Positions 40,572-41,752 of a DNA stretch of 41,752 bases are shown here, one piece after another. The first letter of the stretch is position 1. The number at the start of each line of letters is the position of its first letter. The position numbers were made by a program, and so were the translations under genes. This stretch comes from Nodosilinea sp. LEGE 06152 (GTDB taxonomy: Bacteria > Cyanobacteriota > Cyanobacteriia > Phormidesmidales > Phormidesmidaceae): assembly GCF_015207525.1 (NCBI RefSeq), contig NZ_JADEWR010000028.1:2373-44124 (forward strand). The letters are read 5' to 3'. The notes beneath the pieces are model-generated. The model was not told the DNA's origin, did no database searches, and was given only the letters and a program-made list of their open reading frames with translations.

Positions 40572-41752
40572 CTACAAATAGGCCACCGTGACCCCAGTGC
40601 CGCCGTCGGCCTGGGCCGCAGGCTCAAACCGCTGAATCTGCGGATGGCGCTTGAGGTACTCGTGCACTCCCGCTTTGAGCTTGCCGGTACCGTGGCCGTG
40701 GATAATCCACAGGGCACCGCTGCCTTTGGCAATCGCCTCCTCGAGCACCGCCTCCGACTCGGCCACCCGCATACCGCGCAGGTCGATGGTGTTGCGGCTG
40801 GTACGAATGGCCGGGGCCGGGGGCGCGGCTTGGGCGGCGGGTACGGTATCGACGGGCTTTGTCTTAACGGGCACCTCGGCCTTTTCACCCCGCAGCGACT
40901 CGATATCGGCCAGGCTGACGGTGGTTTTCATCAGCCCAAAGCGCACGGTAATGCGGTGGTCGTCGTCGGGGGCGGTGAGCACCTCGGCGGTTTGGCCCAG
41001 GCTGGGGATGCGCACGCGATCGCCTACCCCTGGCCGGTAGCCCGGTTTCGCTGGCGCTGGCGCTGCCGCAGGCAGACGGGATTGGGCGATCGCATCGATC
41101 GCCGCCGTGGCCCGCTGCGCATCCTGGGCCGTAGCATCGCCCTGCTGCAAGCGACGAATCACCTTAGCGATGTCGCGCTTGGCGTCGGCGATCGCCTGCT
41201 GCACCGCCGCCTGCTGCTGGAGTTTGAGTTCCTGCTCGCGATCGCGCAGCAGGTCGGCCCGGCGCTGCACCTCATCGTGGAGCTTCTCGGTGGCCGCCAG
41301 CAGGTCCGCCGCCGCCTGCGATCGATTCTCCTGGTCGCGGCGCTGAGCCTCCAGTCCGGCAATCACCTGGTTAACATCCTCTCGGGCACCGGTCGCCATT
41401 AGGGTCGTAGCCGCGTCGATCACCCCGGCGTTGAGCCCCAGACGCCGCGCGATCGCCAGCGCATTCGATCGCCCTGGAATGCCCCACAGCAGCCGGTAGG
41501 TCGGCGACAGCGTTGCCTCATCAAACTCCACCGAGGCGTTCTCAAACCGCGCATCTTGATACTTCAGCGCCTTCAGCTCGCCGTAGTGGGTAGTCGCCAT
41601 CGTCAACCGCGCCCGATTGGCCAGGTGCTTCAGCAGCGCGATCGCCAGCGCCGTACCCTCGCTGGGGTCGGTGCCCGCGCCAACTTCGTCGAGCAGAACG
41701 AGGGCGTTGGTGGGTGGGTGGGTAGGCGGGGGGGATGGGGGATGGGGGGATG
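40572..41752 (-). CDS. mutS2: Endonuclease MutS2, C-terminal part (partial, 5' end outside window)
   Basis: The minus-strand frame is open to the window edge; the visible ~390 residues are the C-terminal part. ALVLLDEVGAGTDPSEGTALAIALL (Walker B) is followed by ATTHYGELKALKYQDARFENASVEFD, the coiled-coil region and the Smr nuclease domain at the end (TIDLRGMRVAESEAVLEEAI and IIHGHGTGKLKAGVHEYLKRHP). MutS2 acts on recombination intermediates and, in some bacteria, on stalled ribosomes. Just before Walker B, low-complexity G/C-rich DNA (41707-41752) encodes a proline-rich linker (SPHPPSPPPTHPPTN). An internal Met at 41606 is not a start, since the Walker B lies before it. Confidence 0.95.
   Translation of the reverse strand, partial: SPHPPSPPPTHPPTNALVLLDEVGAGTDPSEGTALAIALLKHLANRARLTMATTHYGELKALKYQDARFENASVEFDEATLSPTYRLLWGIPGRSNALAIARRLGLNAGVIDAATTLMATGAREDVNQVIAGLEAQRRDQENRSQAAADLLAATEKLHDEVQRRADLLRDREQELKLQQQAAVQQAIADAKRDIAKVIRRLQQGDATAQDAQRATAAIDAIAQSRLPAAAPAPAKPGYRPGVGDRVRIPSLGQTAEVLTAPDDDHRITVRFGLMKTTVSLADIESLRGEKAEVPVKTKPVDTVPAAQAAPPAPAIRTSRNTIDLRGMRVAESEAVLEEAIAKGSGALWIIHGHGTGKLKAGVHEYLKRHPQIQRFEPAAQADGGTGVTVAYL

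Noticed and set aside
1..41752. CRISPR arrays, tRNA, rRNA and intact transposases
   Set aside because: No regular spaced repeats, no TTCRA-type tRNA arm in a cloverleaf, and no transposase-like protein were found.

Overview
The window looks like chromosomal DNA of a filamentous, Leptolyngbya/Nodosilinea-type cyanobacterium. The evidence is the dense HIP1 octamer GCGATCGC, a phycobilisome-linked ferredoxin-NADP reductase (petH), phosphoribulokinase (prk), a high-light-inducible protein, an SLH-domain porin and several cyanobacterial families of unknown function. No rRNA, tRNA, CRISPR array or intact transposase gene was seen. The genus is an inference.

Layout. 1-1400: the end of a membrane protein, a small secreted Cys-containing protein and a SnoaL-like protein. 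1428-7040: uvrA (-), then a remarkable perfect 244-bp palindrome (4640-4883), an antitoxin pseudogene split by a ~90-bp hairpin repeat, and an ABC exporter (-). 7453-12400: hom (-), petH (-), a 745-bp divergent control region, prk (+) and a DUF2721 membrane protein. 12500-17800: a glycine-zipper secreted protein, a CPXCG mini-protein, a K+ channel RCK-domain pseudogene, an iron-uptake-type porin and an NCS2 nucleobase permease. 18300-26400: secreted ABM-like and LTxxQ-like proteins, a DUF1275 membrane protein, DUF4336, a Tat-targeted MsrB, a secreted protein, cytosine deaminase and a DnaJ/CbpA chaperone. 26600-29100: an RraA-like protein coupled to a broken barbiturase-like gene, then a zinc alcohol dehydrogenase/SRPBCC operon (-).

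29694-33856 is the most coherent system. It holds an ECF42-type sigma factor with a C-terminal extension, followed by DGPF/YCII - DUF899 - DUF1579 - DGPF/YCII and a VOC/glyoxalase-fold gene. Two promoter-like sites, in front of the first DGPF gene and the VOC gene, share GTCGATTT and CGACTA with identical spacing. This suggests one sigma-controlled regulon.

34000-41752: a SOUL haem protein, a high-light-inducible protein, a stress-protein-like gene, a WGxxGxxG protein, a nucleoside deaminase, two small hypothetical genes, a MOSC protein, a SIMPL protein, an MNT/HEPN toxin-antitoxin locus whose HEPN gene is frameshifted, and the C-terminal part of mutS2 running off the window.

A recurring theme is decay and small repeats. 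The window has two damaged toxin-antitoxin loci, two metabolic or transport pseudogenes, and several families of short hairpin repeats, one caught inside a gene with an apparent 3-bp target duplication.
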